A stretch of 64,000 bases of DNA, taken from positions 133,767-197,766 of the forward strand of contig NZ_JAQIVH010000042.1 in the NCBI RefSeq assembly GCF_028746185.1, in the 5' to 3' direction. The DNA is from Paenibacillus_E qinlingensis. GTDB taxonomy: Bacteria; Bacillota; Bacilli; Paenibacillales; NBRC-103111. The notes under the pieces were generated by a model. It made no database searches. It saw only the letters and a program-made list of their open reading frames with translations, and had not been told where the DNA came from. This document shows, piece after piece, positions 25,042-34,288 of the stretch (the stretch's first letter is position 1; every line of letters starts with the position of its first letter). The position numbers and the translations under genes are program-made.

Positions 25042-26376
25042 TTAGTCTCTTGGAGTTGTCATTCGCCTATACAGTTCAGGATTTAATTTTTTACCTTGCT
25101 GCCAGTGATTTTCCAAATAGCCGAACCAAAATCGAAGAATATCTCTTAAGTCAGTTGATGACCTTTTTTGCATCATCTTTACATAATATGGTGAGTTACA
25201 AATTAGTCCTGCAACTAAACGTTTAAAAATAATAAATCTATTTGTAGTTATGCCTGGAGAAAAATCATCATTAAAATCATGATAAAAATCTGAGCCGCCA
25301 TGAACATATTCCGATCTCCATGTATAAACATTGTCTACAAGCAATGAGCAATCTGCTTGAGTTACATTAGGTAATTTAACAAGTCTTGGAATCAAAAAAG
25401 ATAGCCCAGCTCTTTTATGATCCTGAGTTTCTAACAGGATAGTTTCTGCAGCAATAGTCAAATGCAATAAAGGCAAACCAATCCCCTCGAAAATATCATC
25501 CCGTTCTTCTGACTCAATTGCTTTTTTAAAAAACTTTAGACCTTTATGGAACCTTAATGACAATGCCTCTGTAATTCCATTTCGAATTAATGTATTATAC
25601 AAACTCTCAAACAGAAGCAAATTTTTTTTGTCGCTTAGCCAATTTAAATTGATATTACAATCAGCATTGTAGCGAAAAGGCATACGACTTATTTGCCAAT
25701 CTTCTTTTGCATAGATCATCATATGATTAGATTCATTTTCATAATCCATTTGAAAATCAATTGGCATTTTATAGTTTGGGTAAATTTTCGCCCAGTAAAT
25801 TGCTTGAAGTATACAATTGGCATAGAAAGAAATTCTCCTTGCAAATTGCTCAACCGATCGATGTTGACCGCGAACTCTCACAGCTAAGAGGGGATGATTA
25901 AAAAATCCTGAGGATCTACTTTGAATGGTATATCTCATTCTTTCTACTGCTTTTCTTGAGGAAGTCTTACCAAGCAACCTTAATACATCTGCTTTTTCTT
26001 CAAAGTTTCCGGCAATAAAAACAAAGTCTTTAAATCTAATTGTAGAAGTTAAATGCGCATTATTTAAAGGAAATAATACCCACTGATCAGTAATGTTTGC
26101 CTGCAAATTGGTTTGTAGTGTACTTAAAAGAGTATCAGCATCAATTACTCCATAATTTGCTTTATTTTTTATAGTTGGGTGAAGCACATAGGAGCCAAGA
26201 AGATGTTCCGTCAATTCCGGTTCAAAGCTTTGAGAAAAGCTAGGGTGAATTGACAATTTTTCCATTAGATTTGCTAATGGCTTATCGTCTACAAAATTAA
26301 TCTCATCTGGATCAGTTAGATTTTTCCTCTTACAATAGTATAGAAATGCTATAGCAAATGGTCTTAAGGTTATCAT
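25042..26376 (-). CDS. ApeA-like HEPN-domain protein, probable abortive-infection RNase
   Basis: 444 residues. The C-terminal half reads 'LHLTIAAETILLETQ...RAGLSFLIPRLVKL', then 'LVDNVYTWRSEYVHGG': Arg354 and His359 form the RxxxxH motif of HEPN ribonucleases, in the arrangement of the Apea-like HEPN family. The N-terminal half (about 1-250) is unassigned and may be the sensor. Known HEPN defence proteins cut RNA after phage sensing. It lies 165 bp after the kinase gene at the outer end of the defence block, with AAGGACGG before the ATG, so it could be read from the operon or its own promoter. Confidence 0.75.
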   Translation of the reverse strand: MITLRPFAIAFLYYCKRKNLTDPDEINFVDDKPLANLMEKLSIHPSFSQSFEPELTEHLLGSYVLHPTIKNKANYGVIDADTLLSTLQTNLQANITDQWVLFPLNNAHLTSTIRFKDFVFIAGNFEEKADVLRLLGKTSSRKAVERMRYTIQSRSSGFFNHPLLAVRVRGQHRSVEQFARRISFYANCILQAIYWAKIYPNYKMPIDFQMDYENESNHMMIYAKEDWQISRMPFRYNADCNINLNWLSDKKNLLLFESLYNTLIRNGITEALSLRFHKGLKFFKKAIESEERDDIFEGIGLPLLHLTIAAETILLETQDHKRAGLSFLIPRLVKLPNVTQADCSLLVDNVYTWRSEYVHGGSDFYHDFNDDFSPGITTNRFIIFKRLVAGLICNSPYYVKMMQKRSSTDLRDILRFWFGYLENHWQQGKKLNPELYRRMTTPRD

Positions 26377-26541
26377 ATATCCGTCCTTACTTTGGAAAGT
26401 CAGTTCAAATTATTTTTAATTTAGGTTTGCATGAAATATATTCATACACTTGAAATAATAGAAATTATTGTGATTACAATCCCACATAAACACATTCTTA
26501 AGTTAAAGAATTATTCCAAAATTAACCTCACCAAGTAATAG

Positions 26542-28077
26542 TTAATTTGAGTCCCATCTATTTCTAATAACTGATGGAATACTCTTATTATTTCTATTCT
26601 CATTGATAAGTCTTTGAATTGAAAATCTATTAACAGTAAACCCTACATATTCTAATAAATCTGATAAAATAACTGTTGTCTCAGAATAGACTCCAAGTTC
26701 TTCGAGCATTCTCATGGAAAATCTACCGAAATTATCATAATTAGCAAAGGATAATTTCCGTTCTTTTAAATCCTCAAACATCTCATAAAGTAGTTTCTCA
26801 AGCTCATGTTCGTATTGCATACTAAATACTTCAAAAACTTCTAGGGCGGCAGAGTAGTTAGTCAAAATTAAGTCAGTAAGAATGATTCCTGCATTCTTTC
26901 TTGTGAATATATTGTATATCTTTTCAGATACAATGTTATTTTGCTCAACCATTTGCATTAATTCTTCCATGGGGTCATAATTTATCTCAGTGTTTTTTAA
27001 GTTAACAAAAGCGTCGTGAAGTTCATTTACATTTTGATATCTTCTGGACAAATCTCTATTTGTAGCTCTCGCTACAATACTACTATATTTATGTTCTCTA
27101 CTCACGACGCTGCCGTTAAAAATATAATCAATTAACTTACCTAATGAATAAATATCTGTTTGGATAGATGCATCCTTAATATTATTCAACTGAATTGGAT
27201 CAGTAAAATGAGCTGTACCTACGCCTTTTTCGGTTACTGTTTTATAAGAATAGTTTTTTGTGCTATCCTTTCCAAGTCCAAAATCAGCTAGTTTAGGCTC
27301 ATTTTTAATCATTAATACATTGTTATAACTTAAATCTCTATGAATTGTTTCAGGATGTATCTCCATTAGTCCTAGCATAATTCCTTCACAAATATGTTCT
27401 TGCCATTGTAGATTCATTATGTGGTGGTGCTCATTAATAAATTCTTTTAAGGTATAATCCGCAAATTCCATTAGAAAGGAATTGTCATTCTCAGTAAACT
27501 CATATACCGAAATCGTATATTTGCTTGTATTATACTTGCCCATCAATTCAAATTCCCTTTTAAACCGATGCGTTACTTCAGAATCTGACCAAAACTCAGG
27601 TTTTAGTTTTTTTATTGCATATTTTTTCCCATCTTTAATCCAAGGATAGACTTCAGCAAAGAAACCTTCACCTAACGGCTTTACTTCTGTTTTATTCAAG
27701 AATTTAATATCTTTTTTTGTTTTCACAATATATCGATCTGTTAAGTTAAATATATTGCTATTAATAAATTCAATGATGTCCGACTGAAGTCTTTCGACAT
27801 CTCCTAAGCTAACCTCATTAAAAGATACTAATTCTTCAACTGATAAAGCCATTATCATAACTTCCTCAAGTTTACCCTTTAATACGAGTTCATTCAGTTT
27901 TTGTTCTGCGTATCTCCATCTAGTTGGAAATCCACTACCATAAACATCGTTATAACCAAACTTATTAAAAAAATTGACAAGACTAGGTCCACTCCTTCGA
28001 GGGAATGGACCTTCATCTCCAGAAAGACTCTTAGCCAGCATTTCAATAATCTTTGGATGACTGATTCTTACATTCAT
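26542..28077 (-). CDS. Ser/Thr protein kinase with abortive-infection-type N-terminal domain
   Basis: 511 residues. Residues 28-60 (FFNKFGYNDVYGSGFPTRW...) resemble an N-terminal domain seen in AbiJ-like abortive infection proteins. A kinase domain follows at about 128-355 with a complete set: glycine loop GEGFFAEV (136-143), Lys156 in YAIKK, HRDLSYNN (246-253) and DFG (265-267), so it should be active. The C-terminal 150 residues are helical and unassigned. The start is 17 bp after the hsdR stop with AAGGGGA before the ATG, so it belongs to the hsdMSR operon. It may sense invasion and phosphorylate a partner, perhaps the next gene's HEPN protein; that link is inferred. Confidence 0.85.
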   Translation of the reverse strand: MNVRISHPKIIEMLAKSLSGDEGPFPRRSGPSLVNFFNKFGYNDVYGSGFPTRWRYAEQKLNELVLKGKLEEVMIMALSVEELVSFNEVSLGDVERLQSDIIEFINSNIFNLTDRYIVKTKKDIKFLNKTEVKPLGEGFFAEVYPWIKDGKKYAIKKLKPEFWSDSEVTHRFKREFELMGKYNTSKYTISVYEFTENDNSFLMEFADYTLKEFINEHHHIMNLQWQEHICEGIMLGLMEIHPETIHRDLSYNNVLMIKNEPKLADFGLGKDSTKNYSYKTVTEKGVGTAHFTDPIQLNNIKDASIQTDIYSLGKLIDYIFNGSVVSREHKYSSIVARATNRDLSRRYQNVNELHDAFVNLKNTEINYDPMEELMQMVEQNNIVSEKIYNIFTRKNAGIILTDLILTNYSAALEVFEVFSMQYEHELEKLLYEMFEDLKERKLSFANYDNFGRFSMRMLEELGVYSETTVILSDLLEYVGFTVNRFSIQRLINENRNNKSIPSVIRNRWDSN

Positions 28078-28094
28078 GATAACAATCCCCTTGA

Positions 28095-31000
28095 TTAATA
28101 TAATTCTTTTCTTTCAGCAGCTATTGAATAAGAGAATCTATTTGAATTTGTTTCATATAAATTATTTTTCATCTGCAACTCCGCTTGTCTTATCACGAGC
28201 TCGGTCGCTTCGGGGATTTCATCAGGCGGATACTTGTATTTTTTTAGTAAGCGTTTGATGAGTGAGCGCATGTTTGCTTTGGCATCATTACGTTTGTACC
28301 AATCTGGAGTCTTGTTCTCAGAAATAAGTTGAATAAGGTTCTTCGCCATCTCCCGAAGCACATCCGATTGATAGTGCTCCTTAACCAATTCGGGTTTTGC
28401 TAGAGCATCATAGAAGGCTTGTTCTTCAGGTGATAGATGCAAATCGATACCTTCATTGATGGCTGACTCAATTTCCTTTGCAATATCAATCATCTGCGTA
28501 ATCAGCACATTAATGTCTTCAACTTGATTGTACCGCTCGACGATGTTCTTCAATTTCTCAGAGAAGAAGCCAGAGCGAACAATATTGGTTTGCTCGAACC
28601 ATTTAATTTTATCGTCGATTAACTTTTTCAATATCGTAGCAGCGACATTCTTTCGTTTCATTGCCATAATTTTTTCTAAATTTTCTACAGATAGAAGACT
28701 CTTTTCCTTTTTAGCGGAGATGGATACAACTTCATCGCCGTCTCTAATAATCGCTTGTTCGATCATCGCTGTAATTTTCTTCTTAAAAGCTTCTACATCT
28801 GGCATTCCATCACGTTCGACCTTAACGATAAATGATTTTACTGCCATGAAAAAGCTTACTTGTACACGAACGGGAAAATCCAAAGCAGTCGCACAGATGT
28901 TATAAGCGCTTTGGAGCCTCGCTACATGCTTAAGAAACACTTCCTTAGCTCGCTCTTTAAGTACATGCTCTACGCCGTCTTGAATCAATTCAAACCGCTC
29001 TTTGGGCGTTGCATTCATGTACTTACTGAAATCAAAGCCATGGAACATACCCTCAAGAATTTCTACTTCGGTCATGAGGATTTCCTTAGCTTTTTCAATC
29101 TCAGGAACACTGTTTTTATCACGGCTTGTATAAGTATTAAGTGCTTCCTTCAAATACTTGCTAAGCCCGATGTAATCAACAATCAGTCCAGCTTGTTTAT
29201 CTTTGTATACACGATTAACCCTTGCGATCGCTTGCATCAAATTATGTTCTTTCATAATTTTATCGATGTACATGGTATCTAGGCTTGGAACATCGAAGCC
29301 AGTTAGCCACATATCAACGACTATAGCTATCTTCATATCACTGTTATCGTCCTTGAACTGATTGGCGAGCGTCTGACGATGTTGCTTGTTGCCGATGATA
29401 TCTCTCATTTCCTGATTCGTGTCTTTGTTGCTATCGCTCAGCACTAGCCCGATTTTGGCACCAATTTCAGGAGACTTTTCTTTAATAAGTTGATACATGC
29501 GGTAGGCGATTTTGCGAGAATAAGCAACAATCATTGCTTTACCTTTGAGTATATCCTTGCGAATATCATAATGTGCAAGAATATCGTCTACGACAAGATT
29601 AAGGCGATCTTCGTCACCTATTACGGCTTCCATTGTTACAAGGTCCTTTTTCAGCTTTTCAATCTTTTCAGGTGTAAGTCCTTGAGCCTCGATACTGGCA
29701 ACTTCCTTGTCGATCTGATCGAGAATGCCTTCGTCCAAATGCACTTTAGCGAGACGATTCTCATAATGCAAATCGACGGTTGCACCGTCTAACTTCGCTT
29801 GTGTCATATCGTATACATCAATGAGTTCACCGAAGACACCAATGGTTGACTTATCGTTGGAATCAACCGGCGTACCAGTAAATCCAATAAATGTAGCATT
29901 CGGCAGGGCATCTCGCAGATATTTGGCATAACCATAGACGAGTTCAGCTTCAAGCGTCTTTTTGTCAATTTTGATATCGGGGTCTATACCGTATTGGGAA
30001 CGGTGTGCCTCATCGGCTATTACGATAATATCGTGACGATTCGAGAGTAAGCCAGTTTCCTCGGTAAACTTCTGAATTGTGGTGAAGAAGATTCCCCCAA
30101 TGGAACGATGTTCCAGTAATTCAATTAAGTTTTCCCTGGATTCAGCTCGTACAGGCGCTTGCCTAAGAAAATCCGCCGCGCTGCTGAATGTACCATGTAT
30201 TTGCTCATCGAGATCATTCCGGTCTGTTACCACAACAATAGTAGGGTTGTTCAGACGAGCAATAAGACCAGCCGATAGAAATACCATCGAAAATGACTTT
30301 CCGGAGCCTTGCGTATGCCAAACAACACCGCCGCGTTTATCACCATCAACCGCTCGAACAACACTGTCTATTGCTTTATTCATACCAAAGTATTGATGAT
30401 AGCCGGAAATAATCTTGGCTTTGCCACCAGCAAAGAAGCTATAGTTACGAATAACATCAAGAAGCCGCTCTTTGTTCAAAAGCCCTTTCATTAATGTGCC
30501 AATCTGAGCGATATGAGGTTCATCTACGATAGGAGAATGGCGGTCTACCTGCTTCCATTGCATATAGCGGTCATAATCAGCCGTAATCGAACCGAATTTT
30601 GCGTTCACACCATCGCTTATGATACTAAACGCATTATAGTGAAAGAGGGGCTTGATGATATCCTGATAAGTCTTGATTTGTAAATAGCCATCATGGATCG
30701 TTGCATCCTCGCGAACCGCTGATTTAAGCTCAATAACGACGAGCGGCAACCCATTAACGAACACCACGACATCAGGTCGTTTCTCAGCCTTATGAATGAC
30801 TGTAAACTGATTAATTGCTTTAAAATCGTTGTTATATGGATGGTCAAAGTCGATAACCTTAACAATACGCGAAGGAATGTCCTCCCCGTATACTTCAATT
30901 CGTACACCTTCAATGAGAAAACGTTGAAACTGCTGATTAGCGGAAACCAGACTAGCATCATCAATGTATAGCAGCTTGCGAAATGCAGCTTCTATGACTT

Positions 31001-31166
31001 CTACTGACAAAGTTGGATTAATCACATAAAGAGCTTCTCGTAAATCTTCTTCAAGAACAACCGAATGGTAATCACGAACAAGGTCGTAGCCTTTTTGAAC
31101 TTTATATTCCAATTCATCCTGAAACAAATCAAGGACAATTGATTCTAAGCTATCTTCGGTAAACAT
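28095..31166 (-). CDS. hsdR: Type I restriction enzyme, R subunit
   Basis: 1023 residues, normal for HsdR. The nuclease motif is D132 followed by E146-x-K148 ('PDVVVFVNGLPLVVIELK'). The SF2 translocase shows motif I GSGKS (287-291), DEAH (385-388) and 'FIGFTGTPVD'. The C-terminus is the helical domain (DUF3387-like) that contacts the methylase. It cuts DNA after ATP-driven translocation when the site is unmethylated. It follows hsdS by 15 bp and precedes the kinase by 17 bp. All motifs look intact. Confidence 0.96.
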   Translation of the reverse strand: MFTEDSLESIVLDLFQDELEYKVQKGYDLVRDYHSVVLEEDLREALYVINPTLSVEVIEAAFRKLLYIDDASLVSANQQFQRFLIEGVRIEVYGEDIPSRIVKVIDFDHPYNNDFKAINQFTVIHKAEKRPDVVVFVNGLPLVVIELKSAVREDATIHDGYLQIKTYQDIIKPLFHYNAFSIISDGVNAKFGSITADYDRYMQWKQVDRHSPIVDEPHIAQIGTLMKGLLNKERLLDVIRNYSFFAGGKAKIISGYHQYFGMNKAIDSVVRAVDGDKRGGVVWHTQGSGKSFSMVFLSAGLIARLNNPTIVVVTDRNDLDEQIHGTFSSAADFLRQAPVRAESRENLIELLEHRSIGGIFFTTIQKFTEETGLLSNRHDIIVIADEAHRSQYGIDPDIKIDKKTLEAELVYGYAKYLRDALPNATFIGFTGTPVDSNDKSTIGVFGELIDVYDMTQAKLDGATVDLHYENRLAKVHLDEGILDQIDKEVASIEAQGLTPEKIEKLKKDLVTMEAVIGDEDRLNLVVDDILAHYDIRKDILKGKAMIVAYSRKIAYRMYQLIKEKSPEIGAKIGLVLSDSNKDTNQEMRDIIGNKQHRQTLANQFKDDNSDMKIAIVVDMWLTGFDVPSLDTMYIDKIMKEHNLMQAIARVNRVYKDKQAGLIVDYIGLSKYLKEALNTYTSRDKNSVPEIEKAKEILMTEVEILEGMFHGFDFSKYMNATPKERFELIQDGVEHVLKERAKEVFLKHVARLQSAYNICATALDFPVRVQVSFFMAVKSFIVKVERDGMPDVEAFKKKITAMIEQAIIRDGDEVVSISAKKEKSLLSVENLEKIMAMKRKNVAATILKKLIDDKIKWFEQTNIVRSGFFSEKLKNIVERYNQVEDINVLITQMIDIAKEIESAINEGIDLHLSPEEQAFYDALAKPELVKEHYQSDVLREMAKNLIQLISENKTPDWYKRNDAKANMRSLIKRLLKKYKYPPDEIPEATELVIRQAELQMKNNLYETNSNRFSYSIAAERKELY

Positions 31167-31181
31167 GGTTTCACCGCCAGT

Positions 31182-32519
31182 CTATAATTCAAGCTCCGAC
31201 ACGTCGATTTCCCCTGACATAAGCTTGGGGAGGAGGGTGTCGCGGAGATTGGATAAATTTTTATTCTGCCGATTATTAGATTTTATTTTCTCAAATATCG
31301 GCTTAAATTTTTCAGCTAAATCTTTCATTAATTTTTCAGGAGCCACGACAAAATTTAACGATTCAAAAGTTTGAAAGGTAATTTGTGGGAAAGTACCTGA
31401 TCGAGATTCAGCAACTTTTTGAAGATAATTCACTGTTTCTTGATTAGTTAAATAAAAGTAGAGCATTACGGGGTCTACATAGCTTTTCGCTCTTAGAACC
31501 ATTAATTTGGTGGAAACGACATAATTATCAGAATCAAAATCAACGTATGCATACCGTTTATTTTCTGGTCGAATCTCACTGTACAATATATCATTTCTCA
31601 TAATACTTTTTTTAGCTTGACCTGGTAAATTAGCTACATTGGAGTATGTTTCATGAAGTATTTCACCTTCAAGAATATCAGAAGTGTTTAAAAATATAAT
31701 TTCGTCTTTTATGAACTTATATGTTTTGGAGACAGATTCTACTAAATCAGATATTTTTGAGTTTTTCCATCCTTTTGGAATCTCTTTCCCTAATTCCTCA
31801 CACCATTCCATCTCTCCGCCACTAGACTTATATGGTTCACTGTTTTCATTCGGAAACTCAAAATCAATAAACCATTGCGTGAAAATCACCTGAACCATTT
31901 GCTCCATTACTTTGTTCAAACGGTTGTTTAGTTCAATTTTGTCGTCGAAACTATCAATTATTTTCACAATCTTTTTTTGTATATGGATTTTAGGCACCGG
32001 TATTGGTAAACCTTTTAAAATTGACAAGTTAATTAGTGGTATTGTTGATCCTGTATTTAACAACTTGATATATTTGTTCATTTTTGAACTTGCAAACCAA
32101 TAATAAGCATAAAAATAATCTACAATATTCCCATCTACTCTAGCTCTTAATTGCTTATTTGAAATAACATATTTTGGATATTTGCAATTTGGAGTTATTA
32201 TTCCTACCTGCCCAATTGTGCCAGCAGCAGTGAAAATTAAGTCATTTACTTCAGCATAAGTATTTAGTTCATCAGCCTTTTCATTAGTTACAAACACAAA
32301 TCCATCATCAACAAATCTAGTCAAATCTTGTGTTATGTTATTCCCTCTAATAACTGGAATACCATTATCCACAAAATACTTACTAGAAATATTTGATCCA
32401 AATGGACCCGATATTATAGAGCCCTTTTCTTTTAAGCAGACATCACTCAAGGTGAATACTGACCAACCAGAAGCCAACTTCCCAAAGTTCTGCTCAAATT
32501 TCTCTGTTTCAACACTCAT
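31182..32519 (-). CDS. hsdS: Type I restriction-modification specificity subunit
   Basis: 445 residues from the ATG at 32519 (GGAGG 9 bases upstream), overlapping hsdM by 11 bp. There are two target-recognition domains: one opening 'SGWSVFTLSDVCLKEKGSIISGPFGS' and ending near 190, the second opening 'IPKGWKNSKISDLVESVSKT'. Each is followed by a conserved coiled helix ('QKKIVKIIDSFDDKIELNNRLNKVMEQM', and the last 40 residues). This two-TRD form recognises a bipartite site. The target sequence cannot be read from the protein. Confidence 0.95.
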   Translation of the reverse strand: MSVETEKFEQNFGKLASGWSVFTLSDVCLKEKGSIISGPFGSNISSKYFVDNGIPVIRGNNITQDLTRFVDDGFVFVTNEKADELNTYAEVNDLIFTAAGTIGQVGIITPNCKYPKYVISNKQLRARVDGNIVDYFYAYYWFASSKMNKYIKLLNTGSTIPLINLSILKGLPIPVPKIHIQKKIVKIIDSFDDKIELNNRLNKVMEQMVQVIFTQWFIDFEFPNENSEPYKSSGGEMEWCEELGKEIPKGWKNSKISDLVESVSKTYKFIKDEIIFLNTSDILEGEILHETYSNVANLPGQAKKSIMRNDILYSEIRPENKRYAYVDFDSDNYVVSTKLMVLRAKSYVDPVMLYFYLTNQETVNYLQKVAESRSGTFPQITFQTFESLNFVVAPEKLMKDLAEKFKPIFEKIKSNNRQNKNLSNLRDTLLPKLMSGEIDVSELEL

Positions 32520-34005
32520 ATCCAATAGCCTCCAGACTTTTCTTAATCTTCTCGTCTAAAACAGAAGACTCCGACATTAAATCAGAAAGCTCAGAAACAA
32601 GTTTTTCCATCTTTTCTTCCAACGGCTCTTCATCGATAATTTCTTTCACACCAACGTATCGACCTGGAGTTAGTACATTTTTATTTTTCTGGATTTCCTC
32701 CAGCGTAACCGATTTGCAGAAACCGACCTCATTTTGATATCCGTCATTGTTAATCCACTTATGGTAAGTCTCCGTAATAAGTCTAATATCTGCATCATCA
32801 AGTTCACGCAACCTACGACTAATCATCGTACCTTTATCTCGCGCATCAATGAACAGCACTTCACCATTGCGTTTCTTAACGCGACGAAGAAACCACAAAC
32901 ATACCGGAATACCTGTTGTAAAGAACAGTTTATCTGGCAAGGCAACGATACAATCGACCAAATCCTCTTCAATAAATTGCGTGCGAATATTACCCTCACC
33001 AGATGTTTGAGAAGACAAAGAACCATTCGCCAATACTATACCAGCAACGCCTTTGGATGGTTTTAACTTCGTTAGCATATGAGATAACCACGCATAATTA
33101 GCATTACCTTTTGCCGGAATGCCCCATTTCCAGCGTGGATCTGACAAAAGACTGTCTTGTCCCCAATCACTAATGTTAAATGGAGGATTAGCAAGAATAT
33201 AATCAAATTTCTCATCTTTAAATTGGTCACTATGGAAAGTGTCATCATGAGTGTTGCCAAGGTTTGCCTCAATACTCCGAATTGCAAGGTTCATAGTTGC
33301 AAGTCTACGAGTCTCAGCATTCAATTCTTGACCGTATACAGACAGGTTAAAGGCATTACCACCATGCGCTTTAACGAACTTTTGCGCTTGAACGAACATC
33401 CCGCCGGAGCCACAGCATGGGTCATAGATTGTACCTTCATATGGCTCAATCATCTCGACAAGCAATTTAACAATACTGCTCGGCGTATAAAATTCGCCAC
33501 CGCCCTGACCGAGCATAAAGGCAAATTTGCCAAGGAAATATTCGTATACGCGACCAAGCGCGTCTTCTTCAATTAGAAGTGTATTCGAGTTTTCGAATAC
33601 CATAACGACCTCGCCAACTCTACGTTGGTCAATATCTGCGCCGGAATAAATTTTGGGCAAAACGCCTGCCAAAATTTTATTCTCTTTCTCAATCGCTATA
33701 AATGCCTCATCTATGACTTGACCAATATTCGGCTTGGTTGCCTGCTCAATAATGAATTTCCAGCGAGCTATCTCCGGTACATAAAATACATTGAAACGCT
33801 CATATTCATCGCGATCATCTTCAAAGCCGTCACCTTCAGCAATAAGCTCTTTATAACGCAAGTCGAATCGATCGGAGATATATTTAAGAAAAATGATGCC
33901 GAGTACGACATCTTTATATTTAGAGGCTGCAATACTGCCTCTGAGCTTATCTGCTGCTGCCCATAATTTGTCTTCCATGCTGGTAACTAAGTTTTCTTTT
34001 GCCAT
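32509..34005 (-). CDS. hsdM: Type I restriction-modification N6-adenine methylase
   Basis: 498 residues. The SAM-binding motif is DPCCGSGG (195-202) and the catalytic motif is NPPF (273-276, LANPPFNISDWG), the gamma N6-adenine class. The helical N-terminus (1-130) and a C-terminal coil ending 'SSVLDEKIKKSLEAIGYEC' are usual for HsdM. GGAGGCATT precedes the ATG. First gene of the operon hsdM-hsdS-hsdR-kinase. A possible promoter is TTGTTT-N16-TACAAT (34100-34127, minus strand), giving a leader of about 90 nt. Confidence 0.96.
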   Translation of the reverse strand: MAKENLVTSMEDKLWAAADKLRGSIAASKYKDVVLGIIFLKYISDRFDLRYKELIAEGDGFEDDRDEYERFNVFYVPEIARWKFIIEQATKPNIGQVIDEAFIAIEKENKILAGVLPKIYSGADIDQRRVGEVVMVFENSNTLLIEEDALGRVYEYFLGKFAFMLGQGGGEFYTPSSIVKLLVEMIEPYEGTIYDPCCGSGGMFVQAQKFVKAHGGNAFNLSVYGQELNAETRRLATMNLAIRSIEANLGNTHDDTFHSDQFKDEKFDYILANPPFNISDWGQDSLLSDPRWKWGIPAKGNANYAWLSHMLTKLKPSKGVAGIVLANGSLSSQTSGEGNIRTQFIEEDLVDCIVALPDKLFFTTGIPVCLWFLRRVKKRNGEVLFIDARDKGTMISRRLRELDDADIRLITETYHKWINNDGYQNEVGFCKSVTLEEIQKNKNVLTPGRYVGVKEIIDEEPLEEKMEKLVSELSDLMSESSVLDEKIKKSLEAIGYEC

Positions 34006-34288
34006 TCGTGAATGCCTCCGTCGAATATATTACTTTGTTAGTAGAAAAGGGTAGCGACTACAGTTTGACAGGAAACATGAGTTCTGTCTTTATTCAATTA
34101 TTGTAAAACGAAACATTCTATAAACAACTTTAGTTTGATAATTTTCGACGCGTCAGTTGTAGTTTCCTGCATTCATAGTGAAAAAGTCCTATATATGGAA
34201 GGACTGGAAGGACATTAATTCACAATTGTTTCCCAAAATAAATTTAATACAGAAATGAAATCAGCGCCAAATATTCTGATGCGATTAG

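Noticed and set aside
29490..29792. Plus-strand frames inside hsdR, hsdS and hsdM
   Set aside because: All are antisense shadows of intact restriction-modification genes.
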